Shown here piece after piece: positions 1 to 8,219 of a stretch of 64,000 nt of DNA. How positions within the stretch are numbered: position 1 is the first letter of the stretch; each line of letters opens with the position of its first letter. The stretch lies in assembly GCA_963748315.1 (NCBI GenBank), contig CAVVIK010000006.1, positions 558,001 to 622,000 on the forward strand, in the 5' to 3' direction. Source of the stretch: DASPHG01 sp963748315 (lineage in GTDB: Bacteria > Actinomycetota > Thermoleophilia > Solirubrobacterales > Thermoleophilaceae). A program made the translations under genes and the position numbers. The notes beneath the pieces were generated by a model. It saw nothing but the letters and a program-made list of their open reading frames with translations, was not told the DNA's origin and ran no database searches.

Positions 1-984
1 GAGGTCAACACCGACGCCGATCTCGGTTTCATGCGCTGGCTCACCGTGAACTTCCCGGGCGAGCCCGACCGGCAGCTGCTCCTGGAGAAGCCCGGCCCGC
101 CCGCGCACGACGAGGCGACGGCGGAGCAGATTCGCGAGCTCGTCACCAAGGGCGCGCTCGGAATGGCGGGCATCATCGCGGTCGACGACATCCACAAGAC
201 GTACAAGGAGCTGGTCGAGCAGGGCGTCGAGTTCACCGAGGAGCCGACTGAGCGCTTCTACGGAACCGACTGCGGCCTGCGCGACCCGTTCGGGAACCCG
301 CTCCGCATGGGCACGCCGAAGGAGGGTCCGATAGACATCCCGAACTGCATGAGCAAGGTGAGGGCCCACATCAGCGTCTCGGCGGACGGCTACGTCGCCG
401 GCCCGAACCAGAGCGAGGAGAACCCGCTCGGCGAGGGCGGCGAGAGCCTGCACGACTGGGTCGTTGAGCTGAAGGCCTGGCGTGAGCCCCACGGCAAGGA
501 AGGCGGCGAGGAGAACGCGAGCACCGCTGTCGTCGAGGAGTCGCAGGCGAACGTCGGTGCCGAGATCATGGGTCGGGGCAAGTTCGGTGGTGGCCCCGGC
601 CCGTGGGGCGACGATCCGTGGCAGGGATGGTGGGGGGACGACCCGCCGTTCCACGTGCCCGTCTTCGTGCTCACCCACCACGAGCGCGAGCCGCTCACGC
701 TCTCGGACACGACGTTCACCTTCGTCACCGACGGGATCGAGTCAGCCCTGGAGCAGGCGAAAGAGGCCGCGGCCGGGAAGGACGTCATGCTCGGCGGCGG
801 CGCCGACTCGATCAACCAGTACCTGGCGGCCGGGCTCGTCGACGAGGTCGACCTGCATGTCGTCTCGCTCGTGCTCGGCGGAGGAGCGCGGCTCTTCGAG
901 GGCGTCGGTCCCGACGTGACGCTGGAGCAGGTCCGGGTCGTCGACGCGCCCGGCGTGACTCACGTCAAGTACCGCGTGAGCTAG
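1..984 (+). CDS. VOC/glyoxalase domain joined to a DHFR/RibD-C reductase domain (5' partial)
   Basis: The reading frame is open to the left edge, so the 5' end is missing. The first part is the C-terminal half of a vicinal-oxygen-chelate (glyoxalase/bleomycin-resistance) fold, ending in the typical DPFGNPLRMG strand. From the ATG at 349 a dihydrofolate-reductase-like (RibD C-terminal) domain begins with MSKVRAHISVSADGYVAGP and closes with VMLGGGADSINQYL and VVSLVLGGG, as in standalone reductases of about 210 aa. No stop separates the two. In the +1 frame a TAG at 332-334 would end the VOC protein just before that ATG. This is therefore either a real fusion or two genes merged by an indel. Substrates are unknown. 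Confidence 0.75.
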   Translation, partial: EVNTDADLGFMRWLTVNFPGEPDRQLLLEKPGPPAHDEATAEQIRELVTKGALGMAGIIAVDDIHKTYKELVEQGVEFTEEPTERFYGTDCGLRDPFGNPLRMGTPKEGPIDIPNCMSKVRAHISVSADGYVAGPNQSEENPLGEGGESLHDWVVELKAWREPHGKEGGEENASTAVVEESQANVGAEIMGRGKFGGGPGPWGDDPWQGWWGDDPPFHVPVFVLTHHEREPLTLSDTTFTFVTDGIESALEQAKEAAAGKDVMLGGGADSINQYLAAGLVDEVDLHVVSLVLGGGARLFEGVGPDVTLEQVRVVDAPGVTHVKYRVS

Positions 985-1346
985 CCAGCTCCTTGACGCG
1001 TTCCGCGATGTCGTCGCGGATCGCCCGCACCTCTTCGATCGGACAGCCCCTTCGGGTCGGGCAGGTCCCAGTCGATGTAGCGCTTGCCGGGGATGTAGGG
1101 GCACTCGTCGCCGCACCCCATCGTCACGACGACGTCGGCCCACTCGGCCATCTCGGTGGTCAGCTTCTTCGGGACTCGATCCGAGAGATCGATCCCGAGC
1201 TCCTCCATCACCTCGACGACCTCCGGGTGCACGCGGTCGGCGGGGGTCGTGCCGGCCGAGCGCGCCTCGTGGCCCGCGCGCTCCCAGAGGGCCGCGCTCA
1301 TCTGCGAGCGGCCGGCGTTGTGCAGGCAGACGAAGAGCGCCCGCAT
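965..1346 (-). CDS. arsC: Arsenate reductase, low-molecular-weight phosphatase type (frameshifted)
   Basis: Cytoplasmic reductase converting As(V) to As(III). It begins MRALFVCLHNAGRS, which gives the CX5R phosphatase loop (Cys7, Arg13), and has a second cysteine pair Cys78/Cys82 in MGCGDECP, suited to a thiol relay. The fold continues to DWDLPDPKG at residue 100, after which the frame is wrong: removing one G from the G run near 1050 restores PIEEVRAIRDDIAERVKEL and a stop at 965. As written, the frame ends at 981. The restored 3' end overlaps the preceding reductase gene by 20 bp, convergently. It lies beside arsR and arsI, supporting an arsenic detoxification role. ATG start at 1346. Confidence 0.85.
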
Positions 1347-1511
1347 CTAGCGGCGGGCGCGCTCCATCCGCGTCTTGTAGGTCGCGCAGCGGCGATGGAA
1401 ATGCATCCCCCGAAGTATCACCTGCGGGTCGCCGTTGATCTCGCTGTGGCAGATGACGCAGCGGGGGCCGGACACCTTCACTACCGGGTGTTGAAGCAGT
1501 GGGAGTCTCAT
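1347..1511 (-). CDS. Small Cys/His protein of the arsenic locus
   Basis: A 54-aa protein starting at the ATG at 1511; a longer in-frame extension to 1715 runs through the arsR promoter and is unlikely. It contains CVICH followed about 20 residues later by MHFHRRC, a pattern able to bind one zinc ion, and a basic C-terminus. I do not recognise the family. Its stop codon abuts arsC (1346), with which it is probably co-transcribed, divergently from arsR. A metal-binding accessory role is only inference. Confidence 0.5.
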   Translation of the reverse strand: MRLPLLQHPVVKVSGPRCVICHSEINGDPQVILRGMHFHRRCATYKTRMERARR

Positions 1512-1579
1512 GGCCCACAAGATCCGCCTCCGAGCTTTGCCCGCGAGTAACGATCCGGTGAAGCGGACGTGAAGCGTCT

Positions 1580-1619
1580 GGTACGTTAGATAGATGACTG
1601 TCGATCTAACGCTCGTACC
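1580..1619. promoter_or_regulatory. Palindromic ArsR-type operator over the arsR start
   Basis: Perfect 8-bp inverted repeats CGTTAGAT (1584-1591) and ATCTAACG (1604-1611) are flanked by a second matched pair GGTAC (1580-1584) and GTACC (1615-1619). The arsR ATG at 1594 lies between the arms, so a bound dimer would block the start codon or a leaderless transcript start. An inverted repeat at the arsR start is what ArsR/SmtB autorepressors use. The site also faces the divergent small gene and arsC. Confidence 0.6.
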
Positions 1620-1948
1620 GAAGCAGAAGCGCCCGCCCGGTGAGCCCTGCTGCGAGCCGGTGGTCCACCCCGACACGGGCCGCGAGCAGGCGGAGCGGCT
1701 GGCCGCGATCGCCAAGGCGCTCGAGCGACCCGATCCGCGTCCAACTCGTCGACGTGCTGCGGAAGCACGCGGGCAAGGTGTGCGTGTGCGAGCTGCTGCC
1801 GCTGTTCGACGTCTCGCAGCCCACGCTGTCGCACCACCTGAAGAAACTCCGCGACGCCGACATCGTCGATTCCGAGAAGGTGGGCCTGTGGGCCTTCTAT
1901 TACGTCAAGCCCGATGCACTGGAGGTGCTCGACCGATGGCTGTCCTGA
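1594..1948 (+). CDS. arsR: ArsR/SmtB-family arsenic repressor (frameshifted)
   Basis: Winged-helix metalloid-responsive repressor of about 117 aa after repair. The N-terminus carries a vicinal pair Cys19-Cys20 (EPCCEP), and the recognition region contains VCVCELLPLF followed by VSQPTLSHHLKKL. Extra N-terminal cysteines plus one in the DNA-binding domain resemble the As(III) site of corynebacterial ArsR1. The frame breaks near 1722 in AKALE; deleting one base joins AKAL to SDPIRVQLVDVL. The last 13 bases overlap the arsI-like start. A palindrome covers the start codon, so autoregulation is likely. Confidence 0.85.
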
Positions 1949-2349
1949 GACCCCACCTGGCGCTGACCGTCACCGACGTCCAGCGCTCGATCCCGTTCTA
2001 CGAGGCGCTGCTCGGCGTCGTGCCCGCGAAGGTGCGCGACGACTACGCGAAGTTCGAAGTCGCGGATCCCGCGCTCAACCTGACGCTCAACACCGGCGCG
2101 CGGAACGGTGAGCTCGGCGCGTTCAACCACGCCGGCATTCAGGTCGACTCGACCGACGACGTGCTGGCCGCCCGCCTGCGGCTCCAGAAGGCGGGCCTCG
2201 CCACCTTCGACGAGATGGACACCACCTGCTGCTACGCGAAGCAGGACAAGATCTGGGTCCACGACCCGGACGGCACGCCGTGGGAGATCTTCACCGTGCT
2301 GGACGACGCGCCGGTGCCGGGCGAGCCCGAGAAGGTGGCCTGCTGCTGA
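1936..2349 (+). CDS. arsI: ArsI/CadI-like VOC protein (C-As lyase family)
   Basis: A 137-aa vicinal-oxygen-chelate protein. The motif TTCCYAKQDKIWVHDPDG matches the CadI/ArsI branch, in which the adjacent cysteines bind trivalent organoarsenicals and His/Glu residues hold Fe(II) for cleavage of the carbon-arsenic bond. HLALTV near the N-terminus and the final WEIF give the remaining metal-ligand positions. An ACC and CC-ending tail (EKVACC) adds more cysteines. Its ATG overlaps the end of arsR, so translation is coupled. In this locus arsenic is the likely substrate; cadmium induction, as for mycobacterial CadI, is the alternative. Confidence 0.82.
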   Translation: MAVLRPHLALTVTDVQRSIPFYEALLGVVPAKVRDDYAKFEVADPALNLTLNTGARNGELGAFNHAGIQVDSTDDVLAARLRLQKAGLATFDEMDTTCCYAKQDKIWVHDPDGTPWEIFTVLDDAPVPGEPEKVACC

Positions 2350-2350
2350 C

Positions 2351-3706
2351 GTGACGCCGGCGGCCCGCTGGACCCTGGTCGTCGTCTGCGCGGCGACGGC
2401 GATCCTCCTGCTCGACGTGACCGTCGTGAACGTCGCGCTCGCGCAGATCGAGCGCGACCTCGACGCGAGCTTCGACGAGCTCCAGTGGGTGATCGACGCG
2501 TACGCGATCGCGCTCGCCGCGGTGCTGCTCGTGTTCGGCTCGCTGGCGGATCGGGTCGGGCGCCGCCGAGTGCTGGTCGCGGGGCTGATCGTGTTCGCGG
2601 CTGCGTCGCTCATGTGTGCGCTCGCCGGTGACGCCGTCGTGCTCGATGTCGCGCGCGGGATCCAGGGGATCGGGGCGGCCGCGATGTTCGCCACTTCGCT
2701 TGCCCTCCTCGCCCAGGAATTCGAGGGCGAGCGGCGCGGCTTCGCGTTCGGCGTCTGGGGAGCGGTCAGCGGCGCGGCGATCGCGCTCGGCCCGCTCGTC
2801 GGCGGGGCGCTCGTGGACGCGATCGACTGGGAGTGGATCTTCTTCGTGAACATCCCGATCGCGGCCGTGCTGATCGTGCTCACGCTCACGCGCGTGCCGG
2901 AGTCGAAAGCGGGCCGCGCCGAGCCGCTCGACCTTCCCGGCGCGGTCACGTTCGCCGCCGCGCTCACGCTGATCGTCCTCGGCCTGACTCGCGGCAATAG
3001 CGAGGGCTGGGGCGACCCGATGATCGTCGGGTCGCTGGTGGGCGGCGGTGTTCTGCTGCTCGCGTTCGTCGTGCTCGAGCTTCGTCGCGCCGCGCCCATG
3101 CTCGACCTGCACCTGTTCCGCGACCGCGCCTTCGCGGGGACGGCCGCCGTCGCGTTCCTCCAGTCGGTCGCGATCTACCCGCTGTTCCTCTTCATCTCGC
3201 TCTGGCTGCAGGACGTCCTCGGCTATGGGCCGTTCGAGACCGGGCTCAGGTTGCTCCCGTTCACGCTGGCCCTGTTCGTCGTGGCGCCGCTCGCCGGCAA
3301 GCTGACGGCGCGGCGGCCGCTGGGGGAGCTGCTCGGCGCGGGGCTGGTGCTCCTCACCGTCGGGCTCCTGATGATGCGCGGGCTCGACGCCGGCTCCGAC
3401 TGGGAGGACGCGCTGGCCGGCCTGCTCGTGAGCGGGGTCGGCGTCGGCCTGATCAGCCCGGCGCTCGCGGCGGCGATGGTGAGCGTGCTGCCGATCGAGA
3501 GGAGCGGCCTCGCCTCCGGGATCAACAACACTTTTCGCCAGACCGGGATCGCCGCGGGCATCGCCGGCCTGGGGGCGATCTTCCAGCGCCACGACCCTGA
3601 TGCGGCCGGATTTGCGGCCGGTTTGAACGACGTTTTTCTGGTAGCTGCGGGGACGGCCGCGCTCGGCGCCGTCGCCGCGGTGCTCCTGATTCGGGTTCGT
3701 GCTTAG
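2351..3706 (+). CDS. DHA2-family MFS drug/metalloid exporter
   Basis: A 451-aa integral membrane protein with about 14 hydrophobic segments. It begins with the DHA2 signature LLLDVTVVNVAL and ELQWVIDAYAI, followed by the cytoplasmic loop DRVGRRR and later RGIQGIGAA. The GTG at 2351 directly follows the arsI-like stop (one base between), so it is the third gene of the arsR operon. The frame is open upstream to 2108 only because it overlaps arsI. DHA2 members export drugs by proton antiport; export of arsenicals is inferred from context alone. Confidence 0.85.
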   Translation: MTPAARWTLVVVCAATAILLLDVTVVNVALAQIERDLDASFDELQWVIDAYAIALAAVLLVFGSLADRVGRRRVLVAGLIVFAAASLMCALAGDAVVLDVARGIQGIGAAAMFATSLALLAQEFEGERRGFAFGVWGAVSGAAIALGPLVGGALVDAIDWEWIFFVNIPIAAVLIVLTLTRVPESKAGRAEPLDLPGAVTFAAALTLIVLGLTRGNSEGWGDPMIVGSLVGGGVLLLAFVVLELRRAAPMLDLHLFRDRAFAGTAAVAFLQSVAIYPLFLFISLWLQDVLGYGPFETGLRLLPFTLALFVVAPLAGKLTARRPLGELLGAGLVLLTVGLLMMRGLDAGSDWEDALAGLLVSGVGVGLISPALAAAMVSVLPIERSGLASGINNTFRQTGIAAGIAGLGAIFQRHDPDAAGFAAGLNDVFLVAAGTAALGAVAAVLLIRVRA

Positions 3707-3717
3707 ACTGCCGCGTC

Positions 3718-4344
3718 TTGGCGCGGCTTTCACAAGTCTTCGTCCCTCGCGACCGGGAGTTCTTCGACCTCTTCGAGGAGGCTGCGGGCAACATCGTCCG
3801 CGCTGCCTCGCTGCTCAAGGAGATGCTGTCCGACTATCCGGACAAGGCCGACCTCGTCCGCGAGATCCTCATCTGCGAGCAGGACGGCGACCGGATCACG
3901 CACGACATCATCCAGCGGATCAACCAGACGTTCGTGACGCCGATCGACCGCGAGGACATCCTCGCGCTGGCGTCGGCGCTCGACGACGTCGTCGACTTCA
4001 CCGAGGAGGCCGCCGACTACTTCGGCCTCTACAAGATCGAGGCGCCGATGGACCAGGCCGTGCGCTTGGCCGAGGTGCTCGAGCAGGCGTCGCGTGAGGT
4101 TCAGCAGGCGGTCCCGCGCCTGCGCGAGCTGAAGGACATCTCACACCACACGGTGGAGATCCACCGGCTCGAGAACGACGGCGACCGGATCACGCGCGAG
4201 GCGATGGCGTCGCTGTTCGACGGCGGGATCGACCCGATGGTCGTGATCCGCTGGAAGGACATCTACGAGAAGCTCGAGAACGCGATCGACGCCACGGAGC
4301 AGGTCGCAAACATCCTCGAGGGCATCGCGATCAAGAACTCGTAG
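3718..4344 (+). CDS. DUF47 family PhoU-like phosphate transport regulator
   Basis: A 208-aa all-helical protein of the DUF47/YkaA family, the usual partner of Pit transporters. Two internally related helical halves carry the metal-binding type motifs EQDGDRITHDI and ENDGDRITREA. TTG start at 3718. It sits 18 bp upstream of the pit gene, the standard arrangement, and probably modulates Pit activity. It opens the phosphate island on the plus strand. Confidence 0.88.
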   Translation: MARLSQVFVPRDREFFDLFEEAAGNIVRAASLLKEMLSDYPDKADLVREILICEQDGDRITHDIIQRINQTFVTPIDREDILALASALDDVVDFTEEAADYFGLYKIEAPMDQAVRLAEVLEQASREVQQAVPRLRELKDISHHTVEIHRLENDGDRITREAMASLFDGGIDPMVVIRWKDIYEKLENAIDATEQVANILEGIAIKNS

Positions 4345-4362
4345 CAGCCGGACGGCGCGGTC

Positions 4363-5469
4363 TTGGAAAGCGACATCATCCTCGTCATCGTCGTCGGCAC
4401 GGCGCTGGCGTTCGACTTCACCAACGGGTTCCACGACACAGCGAACGTGGTCGCCACGTCGATCTCGACCCGCGCAATGGCACCGAAGGTCGCGGTCGGC
4501 TACGCGGCGATCCTCAACTTCGTCGGCGCGTTCCTGTCGTTGGCGGTGGCGGCGACGATCGCGAGCGGCATCGTCGAGCCGGACCTGGTCACTCCCACGG
4601 TCGTGTTCGCGGGGCTCGTCGGGGCGATCACCTGGAACCTGATCACCTGGTACTACGGACTGCCGTCGAGCTCATCGCACGCACTGATCGGCGGCGTCGT
4701 CGGTTCGGCCTTCGTGGCGGAGGGAGCTGATGCCGTCATCGGGGATGGGCTGATCGGCAAGGTCGCGGTGCCGGGGATCGTGGCGCCGATACTCGCATTC
4801 GTCACTGCCGCAATGGCGATCCTCTTGGCCTACCGGATCATCGGCCGACAGTCGCCGGGAACCGTGAACCGCGGCTTCCGCGTGGGCCAGATCGCCTCGG
4901 GGGGAATGCTGGCGCTCGCGCACGGGACAAACGATGCGCAGAAGACGATGGGTGTGATCACGCTGACGTTGATCGCCAACAACAGCCTCTCGGACGGGTC
5001 GGACCCGCCGACGTGGGTGATCGTGACGTCGGCCACGGCGATCGCGCTCGGCACCTACGTCGGCGGCTGGCGGATCATCCGGACGATGGGCAGCCGGATC
5101 ATCAAGATGGACACGGCACAGGGTTTCGCGGCGCAGGGGTCCGGGGCGGCAGCGATCCTCGCTGCGTCGCACGTCGGGTTCCCCCTTTCGACGACCCACA
5201 CGATTTCGGGCGCCGTGATGGGCGCGGGGGCAGCCAAGCGCGTGTCCGCCGTGCGTTGGGGTGTCGCGGGCAACATCGTCCTCGCGTGGGTGCTGACGAT
5301 CCCGGCGTCGGCGATCGTGGGCGGCGCGGTCTACGCGGTCGTCTCGCTGTTCGGCGAAAGCAGCGCGGTCGGCCCCGTGATCGTTGCGGCGATCGGCCTG
5401 GGACTGAGCGCATGGGCGTTCGCCCGCCGGCTGCGGCGCGGTCCGACCCTCACGACCGCTGAGGCATGA
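4363..5469 (+). CDS. pit: Low-affinity inorganic phosphate transporter, PiT family
   Basis: A 368-aa inner-membrane phosphate/cation symporter with about ten hydrophobic segments. It has the duplicated PiT signatures: FDFTNGFHDTANVVAT and SSSSHALIGG in the first half, ALAHGTNDAQKTMG and PLSTTHTISGAVMG in the second. TTG start at 4363. The stop overlaps the start of the next small gene by 4 bp (ATGA). With the convergent pst operon next door, this cell has both low- and high-affinity uptake. Confidence 0.95.
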   Translation: MESDIILVIVVGTALAFDFTNGFHDTANVVATSISTRAMAPKVAVGYAAILNFVGAFLSLAVAATIASGIVEPDLVTPTVVFAGLVGAITWNLITWYYGLPSSSSHALIGGVVGSAFVAEGADAVIGDGLIGKVAVPGIVAPILAFVTAAMAILLAYRIIGRQSPGTVNRGFRVGQIASGGMLALAHGTNDAQKTMGVITLTLIANNSLSDGSDPPTWVIVTSATAIALGTYVGGWRIIRTMGSRIIKMDTAQGFAAQGSGAAAILAASHVGFPLSTTHTISGAVMGAGAAKRVSAVRWGVAGNIVLAWVLTIPASAIVGGAVYAVVSLFGESSAVGPVIVAAIGLGLSAWAFARRLRRGPTLTTAEA

Positions 5470-5720
5470 GACTCCCGATCGCAGACGACATCGTCGAGTG
5501 GGACCTGATCCTGCAGGTCATCTACTCGGCGCTCGCGGCGGGGGTGGCGGTCACGATCGCGGTCTCGTTCGCGATCCTCGGGTTCACGCGCGCAGCGGAC
5601 GCCCGTCGCGACGGCGACACGATCGACGCGGTCTTCTACAGCGCGCTGTTCGTGCTAGGGCTGGCGGCGTGCGCGGGCGCCATCGTGCTCGGGATCGTCG
5701 TGATGACGTCGAAGGACTAG
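5466..5720 (+). CDS. Small two-helix membrane protein downstream of pit
   Basis: An 84-aa protein with two hydrophobic stretches (about residues 16-40 and 54-78) separated by a short charged loop RAADARRDGDTID. No family is recognised. It is translationally coupled to pit through an ATGA overlap, suggesting a small accessory to phosphate transport (inference). It ends four bases before the convergent phoU gene. Confidence 0.65.
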   Translation: MRLPIADDIVEWDLILQVIYSALAAGVAVTIAVSFAILGFTRAADARRDGDTIDAVFYSALFVLGLAACAGAIVLGIVVMTSKD

Positions 5721-5724
5721 GGAG

Positions 5725-6434
5725 CTAGCTCGCCGAAGGCGGCACGGCCTCCGGATGCGACGCATCCGTGAACTCGCGGAACAGCCCCGTCACCACGAAC
5801 GCCACCTGCTCGCCGATGTCGACCGCGTTGTCGCCGATCCGCTCGATGGCGCGGGCCATGAGCATCATCGTCATCGCCCACTCGCGCGTGTCTGCGTCGT
5901 CGCCGGCCTGCAGCGCCAGCCGGAAGACGTCGCGGTTCAGGCTGTCGATCTCGTCGTCTTGACGGACGAGGTCCTCGGCCAGCGCGACGTCGCGTGACCT
6001 GAAGGCCTGGCCGGACTGCAGCACCTGCGCCTTCGCCTGCGCGGCCATCCGGTCGATCGACCGTTCAGGATGTCCAGCTCGCGCGGCGGCTCGTGGCCGG
6101 CGAGAGGGATCAGCTTCGCGACGTTCACGCACTGGTCGCCCATGCGCTCGATGTGCTTGATCACGTCGAGCACGGCGGCGACGAGCCGGAGGTCGGTCGC
6201 GACGGGAGCTTGCAGCGCGAGCAGCGACAGAACGCCCTGGTGCACCTGCAGGTAGAGGCCGTCGATCACGTCGTCGTCGGCGATCACCATCTCGGCGAGC
6301 TCGACGTCCTGATGCTGGATCGCCTCGCGCACGCGGTCGATCGCGCGCGCGACCATGTCGAGCCCGCTGAGCGCCTGCTCCTCGAGCCGCGCCATCTCCT
6401 CCTGGAAGTGGACGCGGTTCCCGAGCTGGTCCAT
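5725..6434 (-). CDS. phoU: Phosphate signalling regulator PhoU (frameshifted)
   Basis: Peripheral regulator linking the Pst transporter to the phosphate two-component system. Two repeated three-helix halves are visible: the first runs from MDQLGNRVHFQEEMARLEEQ to HIERMGDQCVNVAKL, the second contains RAIERIGDNAVDIGEQ, both with the metal-cluster style E..GD.. motif. The frame breaks near 6064, where one missing base must be added between ELDILN and RSIDRMAAQ. Restored length is about 236 aa, normal for PhoU. The start overlaps the pstB stop by one base (TGATG), making it the last gene of pstSCAB-phoU. Confidence 0.92.
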
Positions 6435-7327
6435 CAGCCGACCTTGCCGGTGACGTACGCCTCCGTGCGTGAATCGGACGGGGTCGTAAAGATCTTCTCG
6501 GTGTCGTCGTACTCGACCATCTGGCCGACACGGCCATCGTCGTCCGAGTCCACCTCGACGGTGAAGAACGCGGTCTTGTCGGAGACACGCGCCGCCTGCT
6601 GCATGTTGTGCGTGACGATCACGATCGAGTAGTTCTCGCGTAGCTCCATCATCAGGTCCTCGATCCGGCCCGTCGAAATCGGGTCGAGAGCGGAGCAAGG
6701 CTCGTCCATCAGGATCACATCGGGCTCGATCGCAAGGCAGCGCGCAATGCAAAGCCGCTGCTGCTGACCACCCGACATGCCGAAGGCATTCGTCTTCAAG
6801 CGATCCTTCGCCTCGTCCCAGAGCGCGCCGCGCCGCAGCGCGCGCTCGACGATCTCGTCCATGTCGCCCTTCATCCCGAGCACGCGCGGGCCGAAGGCGA
6901 TGTTGTCGTAGATCGACTTCGGGAACGGGTTCGGCTTCTGGAAGACCATCCCGATCCGCTTGCGTGCCTGGACGGGGTCGACCTGCGGGCCGTAGAGGTC
7001 CTCGCCGTGGTACAGGATCGTGCCGGTGACCTCGGCGCCCGGGATCAGGTCGTTCATCCGGTTCAGGCAGCGGATGAGCGTGCTCTTGCCGCAGCCCGAC
7101 GGGCCGATCAGCGCAGTGATCCGCTCCTTGTAGATGTCGAAGCCGATGTCGCGGACAGCCGGCTTGCCGTTGTACGAGACCGCGACGTCCTTCAGCTCGA
7201 AGACCTTCTCCGTCGGCGTGTCCGGCGTCGGCGTGTGGCCCGCCATCGCCGGAGCGACGTCGACACCCGCGCGGCGCGCCTCGGTCTCCTGCTGTTGATC
7301 GGGCTGCTGCGTCACTGAGATCTCCAC
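6434..7327 (-). CDS. pstB: Phosphate ABC transporter ATPase
   Basis: A 297-aa ATP-binding subunit of the PstSCAB high-affinity phosphate importer. Walker A is GPSGCGKST, the signature is MSGGQQQRL (slightly unusual for the common LSGGQQQRL), Walker B is DVILMDEPCSALD, and the H-loop is VTHNM. GTG start at 7327, ten bases after pstA. The first 40 residues form a low-complexity Gln/Pro extension before FELKDVAVSY, so a later start is possible. Confidence 0.95.
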   Translation of the reverse strand: MEISVTQQPDQQQETEARRAGVDVAPAMAGHTPTPDTPTEKVFELKDVAVSYNGKPAVRDIGFDIYKERITALIGPSGCGKSTLIRCLNRMNDLIPGAEVTGTILYHGEDLYGPQVDPVQARKRIGMVFQKPNPFPKSIYDNIAFGPRVLGMKGDMDEIVERALRRGALWDEAKDRLKTNAFGMSGGQQQRLCIARCLAIEPDVILMDEPCSALDPISTGRIEDLMMELRENYSIVIVTHNMQQAARVSDKTAFFTVEVDSDDDGRVGQMVEYDDTEKIFTTPSDSRTEAYVTGKVG

Positions 7328-7337
7328 CTTATGTCAC

Positions 7338-8219
7338 CTACCACTTCTGCTCGTAGCGATTTCGTAGCCAAATGGCAACGGCGTTCATGGACAGCAGCAG
7401 CGCGAGCAGGACGAGGATGCCTGCGGCTGCGAGAAGCTTGAATTCGTCCTGCGGGCGCGAGATCCACTCGAAGATCTGGAGTGGCAGCGCCGTGTACGCG
7501 GAGTCGAGGCTCTCGGGGTTGAAGGCCACGAAGCTGGCGGCGCCGACGAGGATCAGCGGCGCTGTCTCGCCGATGGCGCGTGAAAGGGCGAGGATGACGC
7601 CTGTGGCGATCCCGGGGATCGCAGCTGGCATGACCTGCTTGCGGATCGTCTGCCACTGGGTCGCGCCGAGCGCCATCGAACCCTCGCGAATCGATGGCGG
7701 CACGGCCCGGATCGCCTCGCGCGACGCGATGATCACGACCGGGAGCACAAGGAGGCCGAGCGTGAGCCCGCCGGCGAGCACGACCCTGCCGAGCTCGAGC
7801 GGCCCGCGGACGAGGAACGCAAGCCCGAGGATCCCGTAGACGATCGAAGGCACCGCGGCGAGGTTCTGGATGTTCACCTCGATGAAGCGGTTCCACCACC
7901 GGTCGCGGTCGGCGTACTCCTCGAGGTAGATCGCCGTCGCCACGCCGACGGGCACGATGAAGGCCGCGCAGACGGCCATCAGCCAGAGCGTCCCCATTAG
8001 CGGCGACTCGATGCCCGCCTTGTCGGGGAACGCGGACGGGAAGCTCGTGACGAAGTCCCAGCTCAGCTTGCCGAAGCCGTCTGCCGCCACGTCGTAGAGC
8101 AGCACCCCGAGCATCCCGACGCCGGCGACGGTGCAGACCATGATCAGTCCTCGGAAGCTGCGGTCCTTCACGCGCTCGCGCGGCGAGGCCGGTGGGATGA
8201 CGGCGCCGTGCGCGCTCAT
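7338..8219 (-). CDS. pstA: Phosphate ABC transporter permease
   Basis: A 293-aa membrane subunit with six main hydrophobic segments and the inner-membrane EAA loop seen in REGSMALGATQWQTIRKQVMPAAIPGI. AVPSIVYGILGLAF and RAIGETAPLILVGAA are typical of PstA. It overlaps the 3' end of pstC by 4 bp, consistent with coupled translation, and forms the channel together with PstC. Confidence 0.95.
   Translation of the reverse strand: MSAHGAVIPPASPRERVKDRSFRGLIMVCTVAGVGMLGVLLYDVAADGFGKLSWDFVTSFPSAFPDKAGIESPLMGTLWLMAVCAAFIVPVGVATAIYLEEYADRDRWWNRFIEVNIQNLAAVPSIVYGILGLAFLVRGPLELGRVVLAGGLTLGLLVLPVVIIASREAIRAVPPSIREGSMALGATQWQTIRKQVMPAAIPGIATGVILALSRAIGETAPLILVGAASFVAFNPESLDSAYTALPLQIFEWISRPQDEFKLLAAAGILVLLALLLSMNAVAIWLRNRYEQKW

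Noticed and set aside
2108..2350. Upstream extension of the MFS gene
   Set aside because: It overlaps the ArsI-like gene in another frame; the GTG at 2351 gives the correct DHA2 N-terminus.
5722..5731. GAGCTAGCTC palindrome between the convergent Pit and phoU units
   Set aside because: Ten bases without loop or T-tract; too short to call a terminator.
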